From Scopulibacillus daqui (GTDB lineage Bacteria; Bacillota; Bacilli; Bacillales; Sporolactobacillaceae), in contig NZ_JAFBER010000010.1 in NCBI RefSeq assembly GCF_016908855.1, positions 1 through 64,000 on the forward strand: 64,000 bases of DNA, in the 5' to 3' direction. Position 1 is the stretch's first letter; every line of letters begins with the position of its first letter. The notes under the pieces are model-generated. The model saw only the letters and a program-made list of their open reading frames with translations. It made no database searches and was not told where the DNA came from. This document shows, piece by piece, positions 42,436 to 51,598 of this stretch. The translations under genes and the position numbers were made by a program.

Positions 42436-42798
42436 ATGCCAAATCGTTTTTTAACAAAACAACGAGCAGTCATTAAGCTGTATCTCATCAATTTAGTCGA
42501 GCAAAACAAGCTGTATGGATTGCAATTTCTCCAATTGTTAAGAAAAGAATTCGAGCCCTACGGCTTTCGTCCGACACACTCAGAAATTTACAAATCATTG
42601 CATGAGTTAACTAAAGAGGGGATATTATACCGAACAAAAAAATTGAAAGGCGAAGGTCAAGACGGCTTTCAAGAAATTGTCATCTATCAATTTACTGAGG
42701 ATGGATATGAGAAAGCTAAGACTTATAAAAAAATGGTGAAACAGGACCTTGACCGAAGCAAGCACATGATCAACAAAATATTAAAAGATAATTTCTAA
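42436..42798 (+). CDS. rtp: Replication termination protein RTP
   Basis: 120 residues, close to the 122 of B. subtilis RTP. The winged-helix fold is evident: KQRAVIKLYLINLVEQNKLY, then LLRKEFEPYGFRPTHSEIYK and SLHELTKEGIL, a beta wing (QEIVIYQFTEDG) and the long C-terminal dimerisation helix LDRSKHMINKILKDNF. RTP dimers bind Ter sites and block one direction of the replicative helicase. I choose ATG 42436, with AGGTGAG seven bases upstream; GTG 42424 lies within that ribosome binding site. A PadR regulator is the main alternative, but the length and text fit RTP better. Confidence 0.92.
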   Translation: MPNRFLTKQRAVIKLYLINLVEQNKLYGLQFLQLLRKEFEPYGFRPTHSEIYKSLHELTKEGILYRTKKLKGEGQDGFQEIVIYQFTEDGYEKAKTYKKMVKQDLDRSKHMINKILKDNF

Positions 42799-42942
42799 GA
42801 ACGCTGGAGCTTGAGAACTTCACTTTTAAACCCATCAAACTCATAAAAAATGCATGATTCTTGGTGCCAAGCTGATCATAAAACGATATTAATAGATATA
42901 AATCAATGGTATAGACACTATTACCAAAAGGGGTGTGACATA

Positions 42943-44109
42943 TTGGGTCATAAAGCTGATATTATTATTGTCGGCGGCGGTGTAATGGGCTCCAGTATTG
43001 CTTACAATCTATTAAATGACGGTTATGAAGGAAAGATTATTCTTTTTGAAAAGGACAAGCTTTATGAATTTTCATCAACGCCTCGAAGCGCAGGGGGCCT
43101 TCGCCAGCTTTATACAACTGCAATAAACATTCAAATCAGCCGATACAGCCTGCAAGTCTATCAAACTTTTCCGGAGAATATGGCTGTAGATGGCGAAAGA
43201 GCCGACATTGATTTTAAAAGAAGAGGATACTTATTTCTTGGAACAGACGACATGATGAGCGGCTTTGAAAAGCAGTTAAAACTGCAAAACGCTTACGGTG
43301 TCCCTTCGGAAATCCTTGACAGATCAAGGCTTAAGAACCTTATCCCCGAGTTGAATACTGATGATTTAGCCGGCGGTCTTTATTGTTCTGAAGATGGATA
43401 CCTCGATCCTTACTCTGTCATGCAAGGTTACATCAAGAAAGCGAAAAGTCTTGGGGCGGAATACATTTATCAAGAAGTCGATCATCTTGTTATAAACAGC
43501 CACAGGATTCATGGTGTTTGTTTAATGGACGGCACCAAATATGAGGCGCCGATTGTTATTAACTGCGCAGGTGCTTGGGCGCCGTTCTTAAGCGAAAAAG
43601 GCGGGCTTCCAATCCCGGTTGTCCCTCTGAAAAGACAGATCTTTCAGTTTAATGCAAAAAAACCTTTAGAAAAGAAACTGCCGTTAACGATTGATCCGTC
43701 GGGAGTATATTTTCGTCATGAAGGGGAAACGCTGATCTGCGGTTATTCCGAAGATGTTGAACCCGGCATCGATTTTACTTGGAAGAGATCCTATTTTATT
43801 GAAAATTTGTGGCCAATACTAGCTAAACGCATCAGTCAATTCGAGAATATAAAACTTGAAAAAGGCTGGGCGGGCTTATACAGCTTTAATACAAAAGATC
43901 AAAATGCGATTATCGGTCATCACCCAAAATGCCGAGGCTACTATTTAGCCTGCGGCTTCAGCGGTCACGGAATGCAGCAGGCGCCGGCTGTCGGGAAAGG
44001 GATATCTGAGCTGATCAGAAAAGGAAAATATGAAACAATTGATCTAAGTCCTTTAAGAGTTGAACGTTTTGCTGAAAATGATTTAGTGATTGAAGAAGCG
44101 ATTGTTTAA
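42943..44109 (+). CDS. FAD-dependent amino-acid/sarcosine oxidase-like oxidoreductase
   Basis: 388 residues. The N-terminal dinucleotide fold reads IIIVGGGVMGSSIAYNLL with a glutamate LFEKD at the end of strand two. SSTPRSAGGLRQLY matches the DAO family, and the C-terminal YLACGFSGHGMQQAPAVGK closes the FAD site. It should oxidise a secondary amine or amino acid with oxygen as acceptor. TTG 42943 is chosen because GGGGTG lies nine bases upstream; a longer frame from 42850 lacks a ribosome binding site. Confidence 0.87.
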   Translation: MGHKADIIIVGGGVMGSSIAYNLLNDGYEGKIILFEKDKLYEFSSTPRSAGGLRQLYTTAINIQISRYSLQVYQTFPENMAVDGERADIDFKRRGYLFLGTDDMMSGFEKQLKLQNAYGVPSEILDRSRLKNLIPELNTDDLAGGLYCSEDGYLDPYSVMQGYIKKAKSLGAEYIYQEVDHLVINSHRIHGVCLMDGTKYEAPIVINCAGAWAPFLSEKGGLPIPVVPLKRQIFQFNAKKPLEKKLPLTIDPSGVYFRHEGETLICGYSEDVEPGIDFTWKRSYFIENLWPILAKRISQFENIKLEKGWAGLYSFNTKDQNAIIGHHPKCRGYYLACGFSGHGMQQAPAVGKGISELIRKGKYETIDLSPLRVERFAENDLVIEEAIV

Positions 44110-44228
44110 TAGTAAATGATGTCATTAACAGCATGATTGCGCCATATGATGTATTCAGTCCATTTCAGATATAAATTCTGAATATATGAATTATTCCCTC
44201 AGGAGTTAAGCGATTTAATCAAAATGCC

Positions 44229-44310
44229 GGGGAGGAGACATTTATGCCGATTTGATTCACGTCTGAAGCCCAATTAATAAAAAGGGAGCTTCCTTAATGG
44301 GGCTTCAGGC
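44229..44310 (+). promoter_or_regulatory. Three-codon leader ORF and hairpin before the MFS gene
   Basis: A strong GGAGGAG (44231-44237) precedes ATG CCG ATT TGA (44244-44255), a peptide MPI. Just downstream CTGAAGCCCAATTAA (44263-44277) pairs 14 of 15 with TTAATGGGGCTTCAG (44294-44308), ending directly before the ribosome binding site of the exporter. This is the layout of ribosome-sensing attenuators of antibiotic-resistance pumps. No T-run follows the stem, so control would be translational. Inferred. Confidence 0.5.
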
Positions 44311-44322
44311 GAGGTGATCATT

Positions 44323-45549
44323 TTGAAAAAAATACAGCCTTCGATATTTCGTTCCCGCAATTTTTGCCTGTTAATGATTTCTGATGCCGTTTCAGTGTTT
44401 GGTGATCAAATCGGCTGGATAGCGCTGTTGTGGTTTATAATGGTGACAACAAATCATTCGGCCGATATAGGATTGGCTGCGCTTTGTTTCGGATTGCCGG
44501 GTGTTTTTCTTGGACCGATTGTCGGCAATATTCTAGACAGATTCCCGCAAAAGCAGATAATTATTGCCGTAAACTTATTTCTCGGGGGCATCTTTTTCGG
44601 TATTCCGCTGCTTTATTGGTTTCACCATCTTTCATTGCCATGCTTAATGATCTTAGCCATTATTGCCGGATGTTTGACCCCGTTTGTGACCGTAGGCTGG
44701 ATGGTTTTATTGCCTAATGTTGTTTCAGCCAGATATCTCAGTGCAGCAAACGCTATTAATGAGATGATACTTCAGTCTGCGCTAATGGCAGGACCGCTGG
44801 CTGGCGGCATGCTTATTGCATCGTTAGGAGCGCCTGTCGCTGTTTGGCTGGATGGTCTATCCTTTTTGATTGCTGTTTTATGCATACTGCCTGTCAAAGT
44901 CAGTCAATATAAACAAAAAAATGTCCAAGAACATTCTTCATTACAACAGAAGTCATTTTGGAAAGCTATATGGCATGGGTTCAAATATCTTTATGCTGTG
45001 AAAGCAGTATGGTGGGTAACGATAGGCGCTTTATGCTTGAATTTTGCTTACGGCATACTTGACGTCTCTCTCCCTTTATATATCCACCAAGAATTGAAGT
45101 TAAGTGCAGTATTCTTAGGGAACCTATGGATGACATACTTTATAGGTTCTATATGCGGCGCGGTCTTGGCTGGGTTTATAGAAATTCCTCTTCAAAAGGG
45201 CGTTCTTATGTCCTTTATGATTATCGGCTGGGGCGTTTGCTTTTTACAAATGATTTGGCTACATTATCTTTTGTCGAGTTTTATCATCATGGGGCTTGCC
45301 GGCTTTTTGTTCGGAGGATATTCTCCAATGGCCAGAACAGCTGTCCAAACGCTTGTTCCAAAACCGTACCAAGGACGTGTATTCGGTCTCCGTATATCCC
45401 TGATTGCCATCGGGGTCCCCTCTGGATCATATGTGAGCGGATTGTTCTCTCAATGGGTCAGGCCTTCATTATTAATCGGAATGACAGGCATCCCTATCTT
45501 GATATTAGGCATGCTGCTTCTGTTTATACGGGGTTTTCGCACAATCTGA
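44323..45549 (+). CDS. MFS transporter (drug exporter-like)
   Basis: 408 residues, twelve membrane spans. N-terminal FCLLMISDAVSVFGDQIGWI and the loop-2/3 region GNILDRFPQKQ are typical of the enterobactin-exporter/macrolide-efflux (MefA-like) MFS group. The TTG at 44323 follows GAGGTGATC. The short leader ORF and hairpin upstream hint at induction by a ribosome-targeting compound. Confidence 0.85.
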   Translation: MKKIQPSIFRSRNFCLLMISDAVSVFGDQIGWIALLWFIMVTTNHSADIGLAALCFGLPGVFLGPIVGNILDRFPQKQIIIAVNLFLGGIFFGIPLLYWFHHLSLPCLMILAIIAGCLTPFVTVGWMVLLPNVVSARYLSAANAINEMILQSALMAGPLAGGMLIASLGAPVAVWLDGLSFLIAVLCILPVKVSQYKQKNVQEHSSLQQKSFWKAIWHGFKYLYAVKAVWWVTIGALCLNFAYGILDVSLPLYIHQELKLSAVFLGNLWMTYFIGSICGAVLAGFIEIPLQKGVLMSFMIIGWGVCFLQMIWLHYLLSSFIIMGLAGFLFGGYSPMARTAVQTLVPKPYQGRVFGLRISLIAIGVPSGSYVSGLFSQWVRPSLLIGMTGIPILILGMLLLFIRGFRTI

Positions 45550-45782
45550 TCTGGTTCATACCAGCGTGGGAAAGTTAAAATTCACATGGATGTTAAACTT
45601 ATGACTTTTAGTTTATCAGCCGGCTCCTATGTTCTGGATTCGGCTTTTTTTCATGCTGATGGCTGCGTTCCGGATCTCGCCCTTTTATTCAAATACATTG
45701 ATAAAGGGAGAGTACATTCAGATTTTAAAGCGGTGATCAGTATTTTAGGTTTAATAAAATCCGCGGATGTTCAATAAAAAGG

Positions 45783-46502
45783 TTAATCGGCATGAAACAT
45801 CCGCATACGATAAGCATTCATAGCTGTTTTTCCCAGGTCATTGAGGAAGCGGTAATTACCGACGGCGCCGACGATTGCGCCAAATCCAGGTATTATTTGC
45901 AATAGTTTAACCAGATCAATATAATCACGGTAATCTTGCTGAAACTGTTGCCAATCAAATTCTTCAATAGATGAATAACGGCTCACTGTTTCCGGCCAGT
46001 TTTTTAACTTTATGAAGGCTTCTTTCCGCTTTTTATCACTTGAAAAAGCAACTTGAAAAACCTGCAGCACATATAAGCGTTCCCGATAATCGTTGACGTC
46101 GTAACCGTAAATGCTTGCGACATCATATAAAAATTTAATCTTTAAAGATAAAAGCATAGGAAAATCCGCCAATCCCCACCAAAGACCGCCCGCGCCTGTT
46201 CCCGCTCCTTCAATCGCGGCCAAACGCTTATATGTTGTGATTTTCTGTTTAAGCATTTCCTCGCGTTTGACAAGAGATACCTCTTTGATAGGGGTTTGCT
46301 TAGCCGTTATTTCCGAACCAAGCATGACGGTTTTTATCATTCCTTTAATGCTTTTGGTTATCATATCATGGACCTTTTGCGGAATTTTTTCATTAACTTT
46401 CTTTTGAATGGAAACCGCTGCCCGTCCGAAGACTGACGAGCTTTTCATCATTTTTTTCTGCCATACGATGCATTCCTCATACGCGATTTGTTCGTAATCC
46501 AT
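45783..46502 (-). CDS. EcsC-family protein
   Basis: 239 residues. The EcsC family is recognised by the C-terminal half: GAGTGAGGLWWGLADFPMLL then the YDVASIYGYDV segment and PGFGAIVGAVGNYRFLNDLG. A glycine-rich amphipathic centre suggests membrane association. EcsC of B. subtilis accompanies the EcsAB transporter, but this is a stand-alone copy and its role is unknown. AAAGGATG precedes the ATG. It is one of the few minus-strand genes left of dif. The 233-bp gap before it (45550-45782) holds no convincing gene. Confidence 0.85.
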   Translation of the reverse strand: MDYEQIAYEECIVWQKKMMKSSSVFGRAAVSIQKKVNEKIPQKVHDMITKSIKGMIKTVMLGSEITAKQTPIKEVSLVKREEMLKQKITTYKRLAAIEGAGTGAGGLWWGLADFPMLLSLKIKFLYDVASIYGYDVNDYRERLYVLQVFQVAFSSDKKRKEAFIKLKNWPETVSRYSSIEEFDWQQFQQDYRDYIDLVKLLQIIPGFGAIVGAVGNYRFLNDLGKTAMNAYRMRMFHAD

Positions 46503-46627
46503 ACAAGAACATCCTTTGGGTTTTTATATTCAAATTATACTATAAAAAAAGAACTCAAATAAATTCTCTAAATGCTAAAATCGTTGAGGAGATGCATAGA
46601 TAATTCCCATTCGCTTTAAACCTATGT

Positions 46628-46633
46628 TATAAT
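46628..46633 (+). promoter_or_regulatory. Extended -10 promoter of the ABC-F gene
   Basis: TGTTATAAT (46625-46633) is an extended -10 element; no good -35 is seen at the usual distance. Confidence 0.55.
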
Positions 46634-46667
46634 CAGCTAGATATTACTTTTGGAGGATTCGATACAA

Positions 46668-48293
46668 TTGATTACAGTAAATAATGTGAGTTTAAGATTT
46701 GGCGACCGCAAACTATTTGAAAATATTAATATTAAATTTACACCAGGCAATTGTTATGGACTTATTGGGGCTAACGGCGCAGGCAAGTCTACTTTTTTGA
46801 AAATTCTGTCCGGAGAAATAGAATCACAAACCGGCAGCGTTTCAATTACTCCTGGCGAGCGTTTGGCTGTCCTCAAACAAGACCACTTCCAATATGAAGA
46901 TTATGACGTTTTAAATGTCGTCATTATGGGGCATACAAGGTTATACGAAGTCATGCAAGAGAAGGACGCCATTTATATGAAACCTGATTTCTCTGATGAA
47001 GATGGCATAAAAGCCGCTGAACTGGAGGCAGAATTTGCTGAACTCAACGGCTGGGAAGCTGAATCTGAAGCAGCTGTTTTGCTGAAAGGATTAGGGATAG
47101 AAGAAGAGCTTCATACGAAAAAAATGTCTGAACTGACCGGCGCCGAAAAGGTGAAGGTGCTTCTTGCCCAGGCTTTATTCGGCAAGCCGGACATTTTGCT
47201 TCTCGATGAGCCGACAAACCACCTTGATTTAAAAGCCACCAAGTGGTTAGAAGATTTTCTTATTGACTTCGAAAATACTGTTATTGTCGTATCGCATGAC
47301 CGTCATTTCTTAAATCGGGTTTGTACTCATATTGCTGATCTGGACTTTGGAAAGATTCAAATCTATGTCGGAAACTATGACTTTTGGTATGAGTCCAGTC
47401 AACTTGCACTAAAAATGGCTCAGGAAGCGAACAAAAAGAAAGAAGAAAAAATTAAAGAACTGCAAAACTTTATTGCCCGATTCAGCGCTAACGCATCTAA
47501 ATCAAAACAAGCAACGTCAAGAAAAAAACTGTTGGAAAAGATTACGCTTGAGGACATTCAGCCATCCTCACGACGTTATCCATACGTTCATTTTGAGCCG
47601 GAACGAGAGATCGGAAATGACCTGTTAACGGTAGAAGGGCTGTCGAAAACCATTGAGGGTGTTAAAGTTCTTGATAATATCAGTTTCAGGATGAATAAAA
47701 ACGACAAAATTGCCCTTATCGGCAGAAATGAAATAGCGATCTCGACGCTGTTTAAAATTCTTATGGGTGAAATGGAGCCTGACAGCGGTTCATTCAAATG
47801 GGGCGTGACAACTTCTCAGGCGTATTTCCCGAAAGACAACTCGAAGTACTTTGAGAACTGCGAGTTGTCGTTAGTTGATTGGCTGAGACAATACTCGCCG
47901 CAAGATCAAACCGAAAGTTTCCTAAGAGGATTCCTTGGAAGAATGCTATTTTCTGGTGAAGAAGCGTTAAAGAAAGCCAGCGTGCTGTCAGGGGGAGAGA
48001 AGGTACGCTGCATGTTAGCTAAAATGATGCTGAGCGGCGCAAATGTTCTATTGTTAGATGATCCGACAAACCATTTAGATTTGGAATCAATCACCGCATT
48101 GAACAACGGACTCATTAAATTCAAAGGATCAATGCTATTTACATCGCATGACCATCAATTCATTCAAACGATCGCTAACCGCATCATTGAGATCACACCT
48201 AATGGATTAGTCGACAAAGAAATGACATACGATGAGTATTTAGAAAATGAAGAACTGCAGCAGAAAGTTGAAGCTATGTATACAAAACAATAA
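46668..48293 (+). CDS. ykpA: ABC-F family ATP-binding protein (YkpA-like)
   Basis: 541 residues with two nucleotide-binding domains and no membrane part. Domain 1: Walker A GANGAGKSTFLKIL, Walker B DILLLDEPTNHLDL, signature altered to LTGAEKVKV. An ABC-F linker helix follows (about residues 245-300, rich in K/E). Domain 2: Walker A changed to GRNEIAISTLF, without the usual lysine; signature LSGGEKVRC, Walker B NVLLLDDPTNHLDL. ABC-F proteins act on the ribosome in translation or antibiotic protection. TTG 46668 follows GGAGG by 11 bases; TTG 46650 would overlap it. Confidence 0.9.
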   Translation: MITVNNVSLRFGDRKLFENINIKFTPGNCYGLIGANGAGKSTFLKILSGEIESQTGSVSITPGERLAVLKQDHFQYEDYDVLNVVIMGHTRLYEVMQEKDAIYMKPDFSDEDGIKAAELEAEFAELNGWEAESEAAVLLKGLGIEEELHTKKMSELTGAEKVKVLLAQALFGKPDILLLDEPTNHLDLKATKWLEDFLIDFENTVIVVSHDRHFLNRVCTHIADLDFGKIQIYVGNYDFWYESSQLALKMAQEANKKKEEKIKELQNFIARFSANASKSKQATSRKKLLEKITLEDIQPSSRRYPYVHFEPEREIGNDLLTVEGLSKTIEGVKVLDNISFRMNKNDKIALIGRNEIAISTLFKILMGEMEPDSGSFKWGVTTSQAYFPKDNSKYFENCELSLVDWLRQYSPQDQTESFLRGFLGRMLFSGEEALKKASVLSGGEKVRCMLAKMMLSGANVLLLDDPTNHLDLESITALNNGLIKFKGSMLFTSHDHQFIQTIANRIIEITPNGLVDKEMTYDEYLENEELQQKVEAMYTKQ

Positions 48294-48303
48294 ATAGAAC
48301 AAT

Positions 48304-48344
48304 AACAACCACTCGGGTTAATCATTTTATGATCCGAGTGGTTG
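48304..48344. terminator. Terminator of the ABC-F gene
   Basis: ACAACCACTCGG pairs perfectly with CCGAGTGGTTGT around a 17-base loop, followed by a short TTT. Confidence 0.7.
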
Positions 48345-48347
48345 TTT

Positions 48348-48479
48348 ATGTATATCGGGGTCCTTGATTCAATGGAAGATGTAGATAAGCATTCTGATTG
48401 GATTATTGATATTGGACCTGATCGAGGCAAAGAGGGAGGAGAGATTATTCTTGACGAAACTCCAACTGTGAGATTCTAA
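48348..48479 (+). pseudogene. C-terminal fragment of a UvrA-type ATPase
   Basis: A 43-codon frame ends with DVDKHSDWIIDIGPDRGKEG, then GEIILDETPTVRF and TAA. This matches the end of UvrA, where HxLDVIKxADWIIDLGPEGG is the conserved text. Upstream sequence is the ABC-F terminator, so only the last ~40 codons remain. A relic of a UvrA or UvrA-like drug-resistance ATPase. Confidence 0.7.
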
Positions 48480-48722
48480 AAGTAATTATTAATGTTATTT
48501 TTTGCAACTCCTAAAAAATGGTCATAGACGTACGGTAAGGAAAATATAAAAAAAGCAGCCTGAATTATTTTTATAAACTTATGATGGCGAGCACAGAGAT
48601 TAATTATTGATCAAGAACTAACCACTAATTCAGAAAATGTATACGCTAAATATAATATATTAATTAATTGAGTTTTAAGCAGGAAGTAAGCAGGAGTATA
48701 ATAAAATTTTTTTATTTTTATT
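48480..48722. other. AT-rich intergenic sequence leading to dif
   Basis: No gene, promoter or clear hairpin. Very AT-rich, as is usual beside dif. Confidence 0.5.
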
Positions 48723-48759
<37 letters not shown>

Positions 48760-48770
48760 TTTAAAATTAA

Positions 48771-48813
48771 AACCTCAAGAACACAATAAAACTTTTGCAC
48801 TTGAGGTTTTTTG
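48771..48813. terminator. Terminator of the YhgE-like gene
   Basis: AACCTCAAG (48771-48779) pairs with CTTGAGGTT (48800-48808). T-runs lie on both sides, so it can act on either strand. Confidence 0.75.
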
Positions 48814-48814
48814 A

Positions 48815-50353
48815 TTAATGTTTTTCATTTTCCCCTAACTTACGAAGCGCCTCGCGAATACCTTTGTCATTATGATGAGATTTTTTGTTTAATGGTGTTT
48901 TTGCGGGCTCTGTTTGAATGTTTTTATTAAGATCCGTCCATTCTTTACGAAGCGTTGACGTGTAACTGTTATCGCCAGGAGTTTTTTGAATGCTGTCATT
49001 TTGTTTCATTTCTTTTTCGGGTTCAGATAGTTTCTTGGATTTTTTTGTTAAATCGTGCGGTATTTCATGAATATTAGATTTATGTTTGTGTATGTCAAGA
49101 TTATCCTGATCAGCAAACTGATTTTCATGCACAGCATCTTTATGGTGTTCATGATGTTCATGATGGAATGACGGCATTAATTCTGATACTTCTTCTTCGT
49201 TATCTGCATATTGGATTGGTTTTTTAGGTTCTTCATCTTTTACAACGATGGCTGTAAATAAAACACAAATCATAAAACCGATAATGGCAAATAGCAATAA
49301 AGCAAAAACATCATTGATGACAGACGGTCCGCCGAGCAAAATATCAAAGGTCCCATTAACCGAGTATTTCATCGGCATAACTTTTCCTAAGTAATAATAA
49401 AAATCGGGCAGCGCCGCTCGCGGAATTGAACCTCCGGCCAACATCGTTTGCACGATTAAGATCGTCAGGTTGCACATCAATCCGTATAAACCAAAAAGAA
49501 TGACGAACATTTGTGTAATGGCCATAAAGGCAAGCATCGCTAAAAATTGAAAGCCCCACAATGTAAAAAAGCCCTTTGTTACTGGGACATTAAATAATTC
49601 AACCAATGATGCGGCAATTAAGGAACATAATGCAGCCATGACTAGGTTAATGATATTTCTGGCATGGAACTTTTGCCACTTTGTTGCAACGCCGCCTATC
49701 ATTCTTGAAGCGTTAAACAGATTCAACTGCAAGATCATTGACGCGATAAAACCTGCCAGACCAAGCATAAATGGCGCCATGACGTGACCCATGTTCGTGT
49801 CATGGTGTAATTTATGGACGTCTGGAACAACTCTGTGCGATGATTGCTGAACAATCTTTGCAGCTTGGCTGCTCGGGACATTTAGCTTTGTTAAAACCTT
49901 ATCTAAAGTTGAAGTGACAAATTGTTTGTCAATAGCAGCATTGACACTTGAAGCTGTTGATTCCATTGAACTGGCAACCAGCATTGGATTCGATTCGTTT
50001 ATATAATAATCGAGTTTTGCCTTTTTATTTGGATTTGTTACGTTCGCCGTAAAATCTTTGGGGATTTTTACAACCATATGAACTTCCCGATTGCTTAATT
50101 GCTCTTTTGCTTGATACATAGAGCTTTCGACTGTTGTTTTAAACGGCATCTCTTTAGCTAGAGACTTTGTTAATGTTGATCCGATATGAGGATCTTGGTT
50201 AACGATGGCAACTTTTAGATTTGATATGTTGTTTGGAATGCTGCCAAACCCGGTTTGCCAGCATATGATAAATAGAAATTGATAAAAAACAGCCATGATT
50301 AAGCCGAATATGGCTAATTTGTGTTTAATTATATGTATAAATGCGTTTTTCAA
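48815..50353 (-). CDS. YhgE/Pip-like ABC-2 type membrane protein
   Basis: 512 residues. A first membrane helix (FGLIMAVFYQFLFIICW) is followed by an extracytoplasmic domain of about 170 residues, then five or six helices in the second half. Signature text LKVAIVNQDPHIGSTLTKSL is typical of YhgE-type ABC-2 permeases linked to type VII secretion or drug export. A histidine-rich and highly charged C-terminal tail (HHEHHEHH, then many K/E/N) follows the last helix. TTG 50353 has AAGGAGTGAT upstream; the frame extends further but without a ribosome binding site. Confidence 0.82.
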   Translation of the reverse strand: MKNAFIHIIKHKLAIFGLIMAVFYQFLFIICWQTGFGSIPNNISNLKVAIVNQDPHIGSTLTKSLAKEMPFKTTVESSMYQAKEQLSNREVHMVVKIPKDFTANVTNPNKKAKLDYYINESNPMLVASSMESTASSVNAAIDKQFVTSTLDKVLTKLNVPSSQAAKIVQQSSHRVVPDVHKLHHDTNMGHVMAPFMLGLAGFIASMILQLNLFNASRMIGGVATKWQKFHARNIINLVMAALCSLIAASLVELFNVPVTKGFFTLWGFQFLAMLAFMAITQMFVILFGLYGLMCNLTILIVQTMLAGGSIPRAALPDFYYYLGKVMPMKYSVNGTFDILLGGPSVINDVFALLLFAIIGFMICVLFTAIVVKDEEPKKPIQYADNEEEVSELMPSFHHEHHEHHKDAVHENQFADQDNLDIHKHKSNIHEIPHDLTKKSKKLSEPEKEMKQNDSIQKTPGDNSYTSTLRKEWTDLNKNIQTEPAKTPLNKKSHHNDKGIREALRKLGENEKH

Positions 50354-50497
50354 ATTCGTATCACTCCTTTTTAATTTAATAGGTTTATTATTTACTTTAA
50401 AAACGTTTTTATGAACATCCAAATGATTATAATACTCTTATTAAAGGATATTGTAAATTTAAACGCTTTTTAAAAACCATTAAAAGATAATGGCGTT

Positions 50498-51565
50498 TTA
50501 ATTCTGGCTATCCATTTTATCAATAGCTTTTTTCATTTCTGTATTGGTCATATGAGTATAGAGCATGGTCGTTTGTACTGAAGAATGGCCCAGGTGCTTT
50601 TTCAGCTTTGGAATATCGTTATTTTCCATATGGTAGCGTGTTGCGAATGAGTGTCTTAATTTATGAACGGAAAGGGCCGGCTTCCCAAAAGCTTGCGCGT
50701 ATTTCTCAATGATTTTTTCAATAGCGCGATTGGATAGGCGCCGGGATGCTTTTTTGGGACCAATGGCAGTAGAAACGAATAAAGCTCTTTCTTTTGGAGA
50801 AAGTTGATAGCGGTTTTCGCGAATTTGCAGGTATTCCTTTAAATCGATCATGGCCTGCTCACTAAAATAAACGTATTGTTCTTTGCCGCCTTTTCGCTTG
50901 ACTCTTAAGCTGTGTTTTTTATAATCAATATCATCTAAATTCAGGCTGGATAACTCTGATAAACGCAGCCCTGAACCAAGAATCAAAGAAACAATCGCTG
51001 TATCTCTCTCACGATTTTTCAAATGAAAATGATAAATTTTTTTATTGTCTTTGTGGCGTTCGCCATAGTCTGAAGCTATAAACTGCCTGAACTGTTCATA
51101 CTCATCACCGTGAAGTATCTTGCCTTCAATCCGGTTAGCCACTGTTTCCTGATCTTCTTTAATATCATTAAAATCAATTTTAGCCATAACATTGCGGTAA
51201 ATATAAGGTTCGAGCTCATCAGTTTCAGCTATATTTTGCAGATAGTGGAACAAAGATTTTAATGAGGAAATTTTGCGGTTGACGGTTTGCTTAGTATTGC
51301 CCAATTGATGTTCTAAATAAGACAGGAAACTTTCCAACTGTTTTGGCGTAAGTTTTTCTAGTGTTTTCAAAGGTATTTCTTGCCGTTTGCCTGTATATAA
51401 TCCTTCAGCGATTATCCAATCAAAGAAAATGATGTAATCATGGCAATAGTTTAATAATGTTAAGACCGCCATCTTCCGCTTTTTTTGGTCTATGAACTCC
51501 CCCACATACCACGGGAGCTCCCCCACCTTCTCTTTTAGCCTTTCATAATGATGGTTTGCTGTCAT
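50498..51565 (-). CDS. xerS: Tyrosine recombinase, XerS-like
   Basis: 355 residues, near the 356 of streptococcal XerS. The N-terminal SAM-like core-binding domain has LPWYVGEF and IYRNVMAKI, both close to XerS. The catalytic domain shows the full set: Arg in GSGLRLSELSSL, Lys in RVKRKGGKEQ, HxxR in VHKLRHSFATRYH, His in LGHSSVQTTM and nucleophile Tyr in TMLYTHMT. ATG 51565 with GGTGAT upstream. Its promoter (TTTTAC 17 bp TATAAT, extended -10, minus strand) overlaps a dif-like repeat. In streptococci XerS works alone on a site beside its own gene. Confidence 0.85.
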   Translation of the reverse strand: MTANHHYERLKEKVGELPWYVGEFIDQKKRKMAVLTLLNYCHDYIIFFDWIIAEGLYTGKRQEIPLKTLEKLTPKQLESFLSYLEHQLGNTKQTVNRKISSLKSLFHYLQNIAETDELEPYIYRNVMAKIDFNDIKEDQETVANRIEGKILHGDEYEQFRQFIASDYGERHKDNKKIYHFHLKNRERDTAIVSLILGSGLRLSELSSLNLDDIDYKKHSLRVKRKGGKEQYVYFSEQAMIDLKEYLQIRENRYQLSPKERALFVSTAIGPKKASRRLSNRAIEKIIEKYAQAFGKPALSVHKLRHSFATRYHMENNDIPKLKKHLGHSSVQTTMLYTHMTNTEMKKAIDKMDSQN

Positions 51566-51598
51566 TTTTATCACCATAAGCATTATAACACAAAAAAT

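Noticed and set aside
45586-45777. A 63-codon plus-strand frame between the MFS gene and the EcsC-family gene
   Set aside because: No clear ribosome binding site at normal distance, protein text of mixed character, and no recognisable family.
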